Shown piece by piece: positions 26,590 to 35,745 of a DNA stretch of 64,000 bases (position 1 is the first letter of the stretch; each line of letters begins with the position of its first letter). The translations under genes and the position numbers were made by a program. The stretch comes from Hymenobacter jejuensis (GTDB taxonomy: Bacteria > Bacteroidota > Bacteroidia > Cytophagales > Hymenobacteraceae): positions 4,960,001-5,024,000 of the forward strand of contig NZ_CP040896.1 of NCBI RefSeq assembly GCF_006337165.1. Reading direction: 5' to 3'. The notes beneath the pieces were generated by a model. It was given only the letters and a program-made list of their open reading frames with translations. It did not search any database and had not been told where the DNA came from.

Positions 26590-26849
26590 TTATGTTCTTT
26601 AACTCCAACCCGCGGCGCCCCTTGCAGCTTACTTATCGCAAGGCCCGCCGCCCTCGGAGACCTCCTGATCGACAGGATCAGGCCTTGTCCCACCAGTTGC
26701 TTAGCTTCTAACTGACTGGGCTTGAATCAGAAAACTTACTGACCGGACCGCGCCCCACGACCGAACCGCGGCGGCCCCAAGCGCAGAGACCGGCCAGCCT
26801 TGCCCACAGCTCATTCGTCCTTCTCCTTTCTTTTTTCTCTTCTACTGCT

Positions 26850-27317
26850 ATGAAAACCTCCTTCATCAACCGCACTCTTTTTGGTATCATCTTCGTTCTG
26901 GCCTGCCTCCAGCTCTCGGCCCGCACCTTCTACAACGGCACGCTCACGGGCAAACTGCTTGATGGAGAAACGAATGAACCCATTCCCTACGCTACCGTGG
27001 CCCTGCTCAATGCCGATGACAATGCCTACATCCGCGATGTAAAAACCGATGCCAACGGCAGCTTCAAGGTTGAAAAAGTGCCTTTCGGCAAATACAAAAT
27101 GAGCACGACGGTGCTGGGATATCAGCAAATGCAGCCCAAAGTGGTCTTCAACGCCGTGCAAACGCGTGTTGCCGTCGGCCAAGTGGCGCTACAGCCTGTG
27201 TTTCGCACGATGGTGGCTCGCACTGCTGCCAAGCAAAACGTGGCCGGCAAGAGTTGCACCAAACCCGGCATGGCCTGCAACACGGCGGTACGCCCTGCCG
27301 CCAAACAGCGCTCGTAA
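26850..27317 (+). CDS. Small secreted CarboxypepD_reg-like protein
   Basis: 155 residues: a signal peptide (MKTSFINRTLFGIIFVLACLQ to LSA), one carboxypeptidase-regulatory-like beta-sandwich (TLTGKLLDGETNEPIPYATVALL through SFKVEKVPFGKYKMSTTVLGYQQ), then a basic, Cys-containing tail. The sandwich closely resembles the N-terminal domain of the barrel protein encoded at 23325 (PFANV/PYATV; GKYLVRATVIGYK/GKYKMSTTVLGYQ), but there is no plug or barrel. It may be a standalone accessory protein or the preserved head of a degraded receptor; intact length, signal peptide and own promoter favour a working gene. The shared operator links it to the barrel gene. Function unknown. Confidence 0.8.
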   Translation: MKTSFINRTLFGIIFVLACLQLSARTFYNGTLTGKLLDGETNEPIPYATVALLNADDNAYIRDVKTDANGSFKVEKVPFGKYKMSTTVLGYQQMQPKVVFNAVQTRVAVGQVALQPVFRTMVARTAAKQNVAGKSCTKPGMACNTAVRPAAKQRS

Positions 27318-27425
27318 CGGCGAGCTTCTGTACTGATAGTCAACCAATTATTAAGCGGCGAGGAATAGCAAGACAGGCACCCTCGCCGCTCACAAACAAA
27401 CCGTTTCGCCCCCTTCTGAGCTATG

Positions 27426-27468
27426 AAAACCGAAAGCCCCGACCTAACTAGTCGGGGCTTTCGGTTTT
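27426..27468 (+). terminator. Terminator
   Basis: Eighteen-bp perfect stem AAAACCGAAAGCCCCGAC and complement, 7-base loop, about 110 bases after the small CarboxypepD_reg gene. Confidence 0.8.
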
Positions 27469-27522
27469 GGGTGGGTTACCTGTCCGCCGGGGCGGCATCA
27501 AGGGGAGTACTGGTTGCTTCCG

Positions 27523-28224
27523 ATGGACATTGGTTGGGCGAAACGCCGTATTCAGGGGCTTATGCAAGCTGTAGTCGCCTTACTGGTGTTGCTGCTGACG
27601 GGCAGTATTGTGCCCGTCAACCGTGGTTTTCGGCAAACGCCGGGCGGCATTCCGGTGTACGTAGTGTCGAACGGACTGCACACCGATCTGGTGGTGCCGC
27701 TACGGGAGTCGCGCACCCACACCGACTGGCTGGCACACGTAGCCGACTCTGCGATTAAACAGCAATTTGCTAGCTATCAGTATGTGGCTTTTGGCTGGGG
27801 TAACGAGGGCTTTTACCTCGATTCGTACGGCGGGCACTTCCCCCGCGTGGGTACTGCGTTGCGAGCCCTGCTGCCTTCCGCCACCCTCATGCACGTAGAT
27901 TTTTACAGGACGCCCCCGCGTACCGGCGAGCGGGCAGTGGCGTTGCACGTTTCGCCTGCGCAATACCAACAGCTGGTGCATATCATCGAGCATTCGTTTC
28001 AGCCCGACAGCGCCGGCCGGTTTGTGCTCCGTAACGGGGCCGGCTACACAAGCGAAGACTTTTTCTTTCGCGCCCGTGGCCGCTACCATGCCCTGCGCAC
28101 CTGCAACGACTGGACCAACAGCGCCCTGCGCCGGGCCGGCATCCGGGCGGCCCTGAAGGCTCCTTTCGCCCCGACCGTGATGTACCAAGTCCGACAAATT
28201 CAACAGGACACGGTTGATCGTTAA
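27523..28224 (+). CDS. TIGR02117/DUF2459 family membrane-anchored protein
   Basis: 233 residues from the ATG at 27523; an in-frame TTG at 27514 has an AAGGGGAG sequence six bases upstream and may be the true start. One N-terminal membrane segment (MQAVVALLVLLLTGSIV) anchors a periplasmic domain with conserved-looking VYVVSNGLHTDLVVP, FGWGNEGFYL and a late CNDWTNSALRRAG segment. These features match the DUF2459 family, whose CNDW motif and HTD suggest a Cys/His-containing fold, but no activity is established that I know of. No operon partner is visible; upstream is a terminator. Confidence 0.75.
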   Translation: MDIGWAKRRIQGLMQAVVALLVLLLTGSIVPVNRGFRQTPGGIPVYVVSNGLHTDLVVPLRESRTHTDWLAHVADSAIKQQFASYQYVAFGWGNEGFYLDSYGGHFPRVGTALRALLPSATLMHVDFYRTPPRTGERAVALHVSPAQYQQLVHIIEHSFQPDSAGRFVLRNGAGYTSEDFFFRARGRYHALRTCNDWTNSALRRAGIRAALKAPFAPTVMYQVRQIQQDTVDR

Positions 28225-28258
28225 CTGCTAAGGGATGTTTATCTATAAGATATTATAA

Positions 28259-28291
28259 ATCATAATTTATTGACAATCAAATATTTATGAT
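28259..28291. repeat. AT-rich inverted repeat between convergent genes
   Basis: Arms ATCATAATTTATTG and CAAATATTTATGAT around GACAAT, within a larger weakly symmetric block (ATCTAT/ATAGAT outside). Member of the TTGA/TCAA-centred family; lies between two convergent genes and may act as their terminator. Confidence 0.55.
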
Positions 28292-28298
28292 AGATAAC

Positions 28299-29108
28299 TT
28301 ATTTCGCTAATTCAACAGCTATGTGTTGCCTCGTGAGCCACTGCGAAATGTAGGCTGCGTCTTCCTGCCAGGTTGGCTGACCCAGCACAAAGTGGTTGCG
28401 CCCGGCAAATTCCTTGTAGTCTGTGACCGAGTCACCGTGCTTTTTGTAACGCCGGTAATTAGCATAGTTGAGTGACGCGGGGATGATGTTGTCGGTGCTG
28501 CCGGCCACAAACAATAAGGGCACATGCGGCTTGGCAAAATCAACTTTGGCTACTTTCGTCAGCCCGTCCCGCGAGGCCAACTTCGATTCCGGCACGACCA
28601 GCTGCTCGTACGTTTCCTGTTGCACTGCCAGTGGCATGCCGTTGGTGAACGTGTATTGCCAATGCCGAAATGGCATCAGATACGTCTTTGTGGTGGAGGT
28701 AAACAAGCCCAGCGCAGGCGTAACGCTCCGAATAAACGACCACTTAAGCGTAATAACACCCTGCGGCGGTACCGAATGAATAGCAACTCCGGCGGCCGCA
28801 AGGCCGCGTTGCACCAGCAACTGCGTCATCAGCCCCCCAAACGAGTGCCCGATCAGGATGGGCTTTTCGGGCAGGCGCCGAATGAGTTCGGTGTGGTAGT
28901 CGAGCAGATCGGCCAACCGCACCTGGGCGATGGGCGAGTACGGGTGCTGGCTGCGAAGCTCAGCGGGCGATGCGTCTTTGTGCGGCCAAGGTGGCGCGAG
29001 GCAAGCGTAGCCTTGGTCTTCAAAAAATGTTTTCCACTCGTCCCAGCAGCTATTGTGCACGAAGGAACCCGTAATAAACACGATGGTTTTGGCGCTAACA
29101 TTTTCCAT
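28299..29108 (-). CDS. Alpha/beta hydrolase
   Basis: 269 residues, cytoplasmic (no signal peptide). Alpha/beta hydrolase fold: oxyanion segment ITGSFVHNSCWDEW, nucleophile Ser89 in LIGHSFGG, acid Asp in VAGSTDNIIP and base His in GRNHFVLGQ, in the proper order. The substrate cannot be inferred; candidates are carboxylic esters or lactones. No operon: hisS is divergent. Confidence 0.88.
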   Translation of the reverse strand: MENVSAKTIVFITGSFVHNSCWDEWKTFFEDQGYACLAPPWPHKDASPAELRSQHPYSPIAQVRLADLLDYHTELIRRLPEKPILIGHSFGGLMTQLLVQRGLAAAGVAIHSVPPQGVITLKWSFIRSVTPALGLFTSTTKTYLMPFRHWQYTFTNGMPLAVQQETYEQLVVPESKLASRDGLTKVAKVDFAKPHVPLLFVAGSTDNIIPASLNYANYRRYKKHGDSVTDYKEFAGRNHFVLGQPTWQEDAAYISQWLTRQHIAVELAK

Positions 29109-29265
29109 ATCTATTTCATTATGAATGAATTACAAAATATATAAAAACCACGATAAATCAAACGTGAAGCAGCCTTGTGTTCAGAAGCACCAACACAGCC
29201 AACGGCGTGCTATTCCGGTCGGAGGAGAGTTGTACCTTCGCGCCTGATACCTGCACCTGCATTCG

Positions 29266-30666
29266 ATGAGCATTCAAAAGCCTAGCATCCCCAAAGGCAC
29301 CCGTGATTTTGGCCCCGCTGTGGTGGCGCGCCGCAACTATATTTTTGGCATCATTCGCCGCACGTTCGAGAAGTTTGGCTTCGCGCCGCTCGAAACGCCC
29401 ACGCTCGAAAACCTGTCGGTGCTGACCGGCAAATATGGCGAAGAAGGCGACCAGCTGTTGTTTAAAGTGCTGAATTCCGGCGACTTCCTAAAGGACGTCG
29501 TAGCTGAGGACTTGGTAGCCGGCACGAAAAAAGTGCTGCCCAAAATTGCCGAAAAAGGCCTGCGCTACGACCTCACAGTGCCGTTTGCGCGCTACGTGGT
29601 CATGAACCGGCACCAGCTTACGTTCCCGTTTAAGCGCTACCAGATTCAGCCCGTATGGCGCGCCGACCGCCCGCAGCGCGGCCGTTACCGCGAGTTCTAC
29701 CAGTGCGACGCCGACGTGGTAGGCACCGATTCGCTCTTGTGCGAGGCCGAGATCGTGCTGATGATGACGGAAGTGCTGAACGATTTGGGCCTGACAGACT
29801 TTACCATCAAAATCAATCACCGCCGCGTGTTAAGCGCTATCTATCAGGCACTTGGCGGCGAAGGCACCGAAATCGACCTGTTCACTGCCATCGACAAGCT
29901 TGACAAAATCGGGCGCGAAGGCGTCGAAAAAGAACTGACGGGACGCGGTTTTTCTCAGGATGCCATTGAGAAGCTATTTGCGTTGCTCAGCGTGGAAGGG
30001 CCGTTCACTGAAAAGCTGGAGCGCCTGCTGGCCGGTTTCGTGACGGCTGGCGTGCCCCCCGAAAATGAGCAAGGCTACAAAGGCCTTCAGGATCTGCAAC
30101 GGGTAGTAGATTTGTTGCAGCAGTCTGGTTATCAAGATTTTGCCCACCTTGATTTTGATGTAACGCTGGCGCGCGGTCTCTCCTACTACACCGGTTGCAT
30201 TTTCGAGATCAAGATCAACAACGTGAACATGGGCAGCGTGTCGGGCGGCGGGCGCTACGACAACCTGACGGGCGCCTTTGGCTTGCCGGGTGTGTCGGGC
30301 GTGGGCTTTTCGTTCGGCGTCGACCGGCTTTATGACTGCCTCGACGAGCTCAACTTGTTTCCGGCGGCAACCCAAACGACTACCATCTGCCTGATCGCCA
30401 ACTTCGACGCCGAGGCCGAAAGCGCGGCGTTGCCTGTGTTGCGGCAACTCCGCGAGGCGGGCATCCCGAGCGAGCTGTACCCCGACCACAAAGACAAGCT
30501 CAAAAAGCAGTTTCAGTACGCCGACCAGAAAGGCATTCCGTTTCTGCTGCTACAAGGCTCGGAAGAACGCATTCAGAACAAGTTCAAGCTCAAGAACATG
30601 CGTACCAGCGCCGAGCAATTGCTCCCGCTAGACGAAGTGCTCACTGCCCTCACCCAAGCGCAGTAA
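29266..30666 (+). CDS. hisS: Histidine--tRNA ligase
   Basis: 466 residues, class II aminoacyl-tRNA synthetase. Visible are motif 1 around KGTRDFGP, motif 2 QPVWRADRPQRGRYREFYQCDADVVG, the histidine-specific loops LARGLSYYTGCIFE and GGGRYDNL, motif 3 GVGFSFGVDRLYD, and a C-terminal anticodon-binding domain. Start ATG agrees with the family N-terminus. hutH follows 69 bases later on the same strand, so the tRNA-charging enzyme and the histidine-degrading enzyme sit next to each other; whether they share a transcript is unclear. Confidence 0.97.
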   Translation: MSIQKPSIPKGTRDFGPAVVARRNYIFGIIRRTFEKFGFAPLETPTLENLSVLTGKYGEEGDQLLFKVLNSGDFLKDVVAEDLVAGTKKVLPKIAEKGLRYDLTVPFARYVVMNRHQLTFPFKRYQIQPVWRADRPQRGRYREFYQCDADVVGTDSLLCEAEIVLMMTEVLNDLGLTDFTIKINHRRVLSAIYQALGGEGTEIDLFTAIDKLDKIGREGVEKELTGRGFSQDAIEKLFALLSVEGPFTEKLERLLAGFVTAGVPPENEQGYKGLQDLQRVVDLLQQSGYQDFAHLDFDVTLARGLSYYTGCIFEIKINNVNMGSVSGGGRYDNLTGAFGLPGVSGVGFSFGVDRLYDCLDELNLFPAATQTTTICLIANFDAEAESAALPVLRQLREAGIPSELYPDHKDKLKKQFQYADQKGIPFLLLQGSEERIQNKFKLKNMRTSAEQLLPLDEVLTALTQAQ

Positions 30667-30735
30667 GTCCTGCCCAAAGCGTACCGCTTCCACGCGCACC
30701 TCTCCCGCACCCACCCCCGACGTCCCACCCTTTCC

Positions 30736-32232
30736 ATGCCCGAAACCTTTTTTCTTAACCCCAACGAGCGGCTGGACCTCGCCACCCTGAGCCAACTGCT
30801 CACCGACCAAAGCACCGTCAAGCTCGGCGAGGAAGCCCGTCAGCGCATCGAAACCTGCCACCGCTACCTGCGCGAGCGCCTTCAGGAATCGGATGCTCCG
30901 ATTTACGGCATCAACACCGGCTTCGGGGCCTTGTGCAACACCAGCATTCCGCCGCAGGAGCGCCAGCAGTTGCAAGTCAACCTGATGATGTCGCACGCCT
31001 GTGGCACGGGCGAAGAAGTACCGGGTGAGCTGGTACGGCTCATGCTCTTGCTGAAGGTGCAAAGCCTAAGCTACGGGCACAGTGGCGTGCAGCTGGCTAC
31101 GGTGCAACGCCTGCTGGACTTCTACAACCGCGAGATTTTGCCCGTCGTGTACCAGCAGGGATCGCTGGGGGCCAGCGGCGATCTGGCACCGTTGGCACAT
31201 TTGTGTTTGCCGCTGTTGGGGCTAGGCGAAGTGAATTTTCAGGGCTACCGGTTGCAGGCCTCCGATGTCATGCACCTCTTCAGTTGGGCGCCGGTGCAGC
31301 TCGAAGCCAAGGAAGGATTAGCCCTGCTCAACGGCACGCAGTTCATGCTGGCGTACGCGGTGCATTGCCATCTGCGGGCCCAGCGGCTGGCTCAGGCCGC
31401 GGACGTAATTGGGGCGTTGTCACTGGAAGCTTTCGGCGGGCGCCGCGAACCGTTCGACGCCCGACTCCACCAAATCCGTCCGCACGCCGGGCAGATTACA
31501 GTAGCTAAACGAGTTTATAACTTACTACAAACCAGCGAATTACAGGATTCACCTAAAGCCACTGTTCAAGACCCTTATTCCTTCCGCTGCTTGCCGCAAG
31601 TACACGGTGCAACCCACGATGCCTTGGCGTATGTAGCGCAAGTAGTCGAGACGGAATGTAACGCTGTCACCGACAACCCGACCTTGTTCCCAGAGGATGA
31701 CACGATCCTTTCGGGCGGCAATTTTCATGGGCAGCCCTTGGCTTTGGCCCTCGATTTTCTGGCCATAGCGGTGGCCGAACTGGGCAGCATCTCGGAGCGG
31801 CGCACGTATCAGCTCATCAGCGGGCAGCGGGGGTTGCCGCCTTTTCTAGTGGCCAAGCCGGGGCTGAATTCGGGTTTCATGATTCCGCAGTATACGGCCG
31901 CCAGCATCGTGAGCCAGAACAAACAGCTGTGCACGCCGGCTTCCGTCGATAGCATTGTGAGCAGCAACGGCCAAGAGGACCACGTAAGCATGGGCGCCAA
32001 CGCGGCCACGAAAGCCCGACGCGTAGTGGAGAACGCCGAGCAATTACTTGGTATTGAGCTACTTACCGCTGCCCAAGCGCTGGAGTTCCGGCGCCCTGCC
32101 CGCACCTCTCCACAGTTGGAAGAAGTGCTGGCTGCGTTTCGCACAAAAGTGAGCTTTGTCGATCAGGATCGGATTTTGTACCCCGATTTGCAGGCGGCGG
32201 CGGCCTTTGTGCGGAGTTATCCGTGGCCGTAA
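30736..32232 (+). CDS. hutH: Histidine ammonia-lyase
   Basis: 498 residues of the aromatic amino acid lyase family. Deaminates histidine to urocanate, first step of histidine catabolism. The residues that cyclise to the MIO cofactor, Ala-Ser-Gly, are at 146-148 in GSLGASGDLAPLAHL. Other landmarks are YGINTGFG, KEGLALLNGTQ, QDPYSFRCLPQVHG, TDNPTLF and SSNGQEDHVSMGAN. HAL rather than tyrosine or phenylalanine lyase is the best guess from overall motif fit. The other hut genes (hutU, hutI, hutG) are not in the window. Confidence 0.93.
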   Translation: MPETFFLNPNERLDLATLSQLLTDQSTVKLGEEARQRIETCHRYLRERLQESDAPIYGINTGFGALCNTSIPPQERQQLQVNLMMSHACGTGEEVPGELVRLMLLLKVQSLSYGHSGVQLATVQRLLDFYNREILPVVYQQGSLGASGDLAPLAHLCLPLLGLGEVNFQGYRLQASDVMHLFSWAPVQLEAKEGLALLNGTQFMLAYAVHCHLRAQRLAQAADVIGALSLEAFGGRREPFDARLHQIRPHAGQITVAKRVYNLLQTSELQDSPKATVQDPYSFRCLPQVHGATHDALAYVAQVVETECNAVTDNPTLFPEDDTILSGGNFHGQPLALALDFLAIAVAELGSISERRTYQLISGQRGLPPFLVAKPGLNSGFMIPQYTAASIVSQNKQLCTPASVDSIVSSNGQEDHVSMGANAATKARRVVENAEQLLGIELLTAAQALEFRRPARTSPQLEEVLAAFRTKVSFVDQDRILYPDLQAAAAFVRSYPWP

Positions 32233-32307
32233 CACAAATCGCGGCGGGCATTGGCATAAGTTTCTATTTTTAACCCGACAAAAACGGAAGTGCAGCTACG
32301 GCACGTT

Positions 32308-34233
32308 ATGAGATTTGTGAAGATGTACCGTCAGTTCGGCCTGCTTTTAGTGGTTTTTTTGTGGTGGGGAACTGCCACGCAAGCGTGGGCGCAATGCGCT
32401 CCGACGCCCAATTCGGGAGCCTGTTTTCGGGCCATTGATGTAGCTACCAAACAAGATGTAGGCACTAACCTATGCGTTGGGCGCCAGGTGCGCTTTGTCG
32501 ATTGCAGCGGCCGCGCCCTGGACCCGAAGCAGGTATATTATGCGAAAGGGCCTTCCATAGTTTGCGCCTTTACGGATACGGCTACGTTTTACACCCCCAC
32601 CACTGCTGGCGTCGTAGTCGTGACCCAAAACACCCAAAACCCCTTGTTGCCGGGCACGGGCATCGTGTTTTCGCGCACGTTTCAGGTTCTGACTTCGCCT
32701 GAGCCGGCCTTTAGCGTCAACACTTGCACCGTGGGCTTCGTGCAGGTCACCGTTACGGATCAGACTTATGATCAGTACTTTGTGCAAATAGGCGGCGGTC
32801 CGGCTATTGCGGCCGTGCGCAACCAAACCGTTTCCTACCCCATTCCGTCGGGCGATCGGGAGGTGACCGTGACGGGGCAATACAACGCGGCCACACTGTG
32901 CTCCAATTCCAGCACCAAAGCCTTTACGCCCCTGCCTTCCCCGCGACGGCCTACTATTCAGCAGCTTACGATACAGGGCACGAGCATCAATTTTCAGTTT
33001 GGGGCCCTCCAGCCCGAATACAAATACGAGTTGCAGGTGGCTCAGGCGTCGGGCTACCGAACGGTAGCACAGGTGCCGAGCACGAGCAACACTTTCACGC
33101 TGGCCAACGCCCCGATTCCGGGCTGTTACCGGCTGCTGCTCACGGATGTGTGCCCGTCCGGCAACACCAGCATCACCACGCAGCAACTGTGCACCATCAG
33201 CCTGACCGCGACTTCGGTGAATGGCCGTAACCAGCTGCGCTGGACCTCTGACGGCTTCAACAACAGCTACGAAATCACGCGCAACGGCCAAAGCCTTGCC
33301 TTGGTGAGCGGCTCCGATACGCAGTATGAAGATGCGGCCGTCACTTGCGGCACTACTTACACCTACCGCGTGACGGCGGCAGGTTTTGCCACTTCTACTT
33401 CCAACGAAGCCTCGGTACAGGCCAGCGCCGGCCCCGCGCCGCCCGCACCGCGTCTTTTGGCTTCTTTCAACCTCAACAACCAAGTAGAGCTCACCGCAAC
33501 GCCTGCTGGTAATGCGGCCGGCGGCCAAGTGACTTACTCACGGAATGCCGCCAGCACGACCGAGCTCAAAACCACTTCCGACCGGACGTTGCTCGACACG
33601 GAACCCACTCTGGCCGCGCCGCTTTGCTATACAGCGCGGTATCAGGATGCGTGCGGCAGTACGTCTGCGGAAAGCCCAGCGGTGTGCCCGGTCATTCTGC
33701 AAGCCCAAGCGGCTAACCCAGATGTGTCGGCCGTGAATTTGACGTGGTCCGGATTCCGCGGGCCCGATGCAGCGCAGCCCGTTTCCTACCGCCTGCTCAC
33801 CCTGGCCGCCGACAACTCGGTGCTAAGCACGCGCTCGGTACAGGGGACCACTACCCTCGATCAGCAACTACCTGCTAATCAACCTATTGTACGTTATCGC
33901 TTGGAAGCCAGCAGCAATGGGATAATCAGCTACTCCAACATTGCTACCGTACCCCGCCGCATTGCGCTGGCGATGCCTACGGCTTTTACGCCCAACGGCG
34001 ATGGCCTCAATGATGTGCTGGAAGTGAAAGGCCGCTTTCTGACCAGCTTCCAGTTTATCGTTATCGACCGCAACGGACAAGAGGTCTTTCGCGGCACCAA
34101 CCCTACCCAAACCTGGGACGGCCGCGTAAACGGGCAGCCCCCGGTGCCCGGCACCTACGTGTGGCATTTCGAAGCGCTCGACCCGACCGGCAAACCATTT
34201 GTGCAGAACGGCACCGTCAATGTTCTGCGCTAA
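32308..34233 (+). CDS. T9SS type B exported protein with fibronectin-like repeats
   Basis: 641 residues from the ATG at 32308 (a GTG at 32290 would add six). Signal peptide with core FGLLLVVFLWWGTATQAWA. The body has Cys-rich beta-sandwich modules resembling fibronectin III (GRNQLRWTSDGFNNSYEITRNGQ; TYTYRVTAAGF). The last 90 residues are the gliding-motility-associated CHU_C/T9SS type B sorting domain: PTAFTPNGDGLNDVLEVKG, then IDRNGQEVFRG, TWDGRVNGQPVPGTYVW-like segment. The protein is therefore exported through the type IX system and displayed on or released from the surface. Likely an adhesin or gliding-related surface protein; ligand unknown. A strong terminator follows. Confidence 0.88.
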   Translation: MRFVKMYRQFGLLLVVFLWWGTATQAWAQCAPTPNSGACFRAIDVATKQDVGTNLCVGRQVRFVDCSGRALDPKQVYYAKGPSIVCAFTDTATFYTPTTAGVVVVTQNTQNPLLPGTGIVFSRTFQVLTSPEPAFSVNTCTVGFVQVTVTDQTYDQYFVQIGGGPAIAAVRNQTVSYPIPSGDREVTVTGQYNAATLCSNSSTKAFTPLPSPRRPTIQQLTIQGTSINFQFGALQPEYKYELQVAQASGYRTVAQVPSTSNTFTLANAPIPGCYRLLLTDVCPSGNTSITTQQLCTISLTATSVNGRNQLRWTSDGFNNSYEITRNGQSLALVSGSDTQYEDAAVTCGTTYTYRVTAAGFATSTSNEASVQASAGPAPPAPRLLASFNLNNQVELTATPAGNAAGGQVTYSRNAASTTELKTTSDRTLLDTEPTLAAPLCYTARYQDACGSTSAESPAVCPVILQAQAANPDVSAVNLTWSGFRGPDAAQPVSYRLLTLAADNSVLSTRSVQGTTTLDQQLPANQPIVRYRLEASSNGIISYSNIATVPRRIALAMPTAFTPNGDGLNDVLEVKGRFLTSFQFIVIDRNGQEVFRGTNPTQTWDGRVNGQPPVPGTYVWHFEALDPTGKPFVQNGTVNVLR

Positions 34234-34277
34234 AGTCCTGCCCGCTTCGGGAAGCAAATAGTTTACGATCAGGCACT

Positions 34278-34303
34278 AAAGCCCCTCCGAACGAGGGGCT
34301 TTT
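34278..34303 (+). terminator. Terminator of the T9SS cargo gene
   Basis: Ten-bp stem AAAGCCCCTC/GAGGGGCTTT with a CGAAC loop and trailing T's. Confidence 0.75.
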
Positions 34304-34367
34304 CCTTTATCTTTCTTGGCTCAAAATTGTCTTATTCTCTGCTACTGCTTTGGCCTGATTCTACCAG

Positions 34368-35561
34368 ATGGCATCAACTTCTACTCCTTCCAAACGCAAC
34401 AGGTCGTCGGAAACTAAGCGGGCACTGCTGGGTGCATTGCTGGGTGCGAGCGTTACCTTGCTTACAATCGATTGGATTGAAAGCTACATCCGGTACGTGC
34501 GGGCATCGCCCTTGGCCGGGTGGCAATACTTTCTGTATCTGGCAGTTGGGTTTTTAACCATGCGCCTGCTGATTACGGCCCTACACGAAGGCGGGCATTT
34601 TCTGGCCGCGTACCTGTTGAAGTTTCGGTGCCTGACTTACGTGGTGGCATGGCTGTACGTCGAGCGCAAAGCGGCGCGGTGGCAGGTGCGCTTGAAGCGC
34701 AAGCCCGGCAAAATCATGGGATATGTGCGCGCCGTTCCGGCTGCGGGCCCGCATCTGCGGCGCGGCCTGGCCGTTTACTTTTTGGGAGGCATCTTGGCCA
34801 ATATTGTTACGGGCAGCGCGGCGCTGCTGGCAGGAAAGGCCCTTGCCGATAGACATATCTTTGCAGCCTCTCCCGAACTGGCTTTTGTACTTGTGCAGGC
34901 GCTGTACCTGTTTGGCGGCTTGTCCATCTTTATCGGACTTGCCAACCTGATTCCGTTCACTACGTCTACCAAACACACCTCCGACGGCGGCCATGTGTTG
35001 CGGCTTTTGCGGGGTGGCGCCTCGTTGCAGCGGCAGTTGGCACTGTATACGCTCTCGAGCGTTTCGCACGCCGGTACACGCCCCCGAAACTGGGATGCCG
35101 AGGTAGTAAAGCAATTGTCGACCGCCCCGGACGGCTCCAGCTTTGACTGCACATCGCATTTTTACACTTACTTATATCATCTTGACAATCAAGATTTTAC
35201 CCAGGCGGAATTTCATCTGGAAAAAGCCCTCAGCCTGCTGCCTCTTACTACGGCAGAGGTGCAACAGCAGCTTTGCTGCGAGGCCACATACTTCGCAGCC
35301 ACCCACACTCACGACGTAGCGCAAGCCGAACTCTGGCTGGCCAAAGCACAGCAGATCAAACCCTTTGAAGCGGAAGAAGGTCTTTTGGCACAAGCAACGG
35401 TGGCCGGAGCTATGGGCAACGAGGCAGCAGCCCGCAAATCGCTGGCGGCGCTTTCGGCCCAGCTGGCCGACATCAACGACTTGGCCAGCCAGCTGCTACT
35501 AAGAGAAAGAATTGCTACTCAACAACTTGAGCTCAACCGGCGGGCGGTGTTACAAGCCTGA
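34368..35561 (+). CDS. M50-like membrane metalloprotease homologue with TPR-like C-terminal region
   Basis: 397 residues. Membrane segments at about 20-40, 52-72, 130-155 and 170-198. The zinc motif HEGGH is at 73-77 (LITALHEGGHFLAAY), inside a membrane segment as in site-2 proteases, and a second motif NLIPFTTSTKHTSDGGH (Asp206) corresponds to the family NxxPxxxxDGG that supplies the third zinc ligand. From about residue 240 the rest is soluble and helical, with TPR-like helix pairs (DFTQAEFHLEKALSLLPLT; DVAQAELWLAKAQQIKPFEAEEG). Intramembrane proteolysis is the family role; a non-catalytic homologue is possible. No PDZ domain is visible. Neighbours give no substrate. A 17-base palindrome lies inside the coding region at 35179. 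Confidence 0.75.
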   Translation: MASTSTPSKRNRSSETKRALLGALLGASVTLLTIDWIESYIRYVRASPLAGWQYFLYLAVGFLTMRLLITALHEGGHFLAAYLLKFRCLTYVVAWLYVERKAARWQVRLKRKPGKIMGYVRAVPAAGPHLRRGLAVYFLGGILANIVTGSAALLAGKALADRHIFAASPELAFVLVQALYLFGGLSIFIGLANLIPFTTSTKHTSDGGHVLRLLRGGASLQRQLALYTLSSVSHAGTRPRNWDAEVVKQLSTAPDGSSFDCTSHFYTYLYHLDNQDFTQAEFHLEKALSLLPLTTAEVQQQLCCEATYFAATHTHDVAQAELWLAKAQQIKPFEAEEGLLAQATVAGAMGNEAAARKSLAALSAQLADINDLASQLLLRERIATQQLELNRRAVLQA

Positions 35562-35745
35562 CAACTGCCCGCTCGATTGAAGAGCAGTGGTTTCGGCTGC
35601 GTTGGGAGCTTTACTTTTCGGTTGGGTGTTCATAGGCCACAAACCTGGTTTCGGACAGGATGGCTGAATACCTAACCGAATGATTAGCAATATTTTATCT
35701 ACTACCCACTATTTATCGTGGCTACGGGCTACGGCGGGCTTCCTC

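Larger units (their letters stand above)
25791..26849. other. 1-kb intergenic region between two co-regulated genes
   Basis: Contains the terminator at 25821-25867, the operator/promoter at 26553-26589 and about 260 bases of leader. Around 26034-26061 two mutually exclusive hairpins are possible (CTACGAA/TTCGTAG and CGAAACA/TGTTTCG). No gene is recognisable in the 680 bases between terminator and promoter. Confidence 0.55.

Noticed and set aside
30736..32232. Tyrosine or phenylalanine ammonia-lyase instead of HutH
   Set aside because: Overall motifs fit the bacterial histidine lyase better; I cannot exclude another substrate without a tree.
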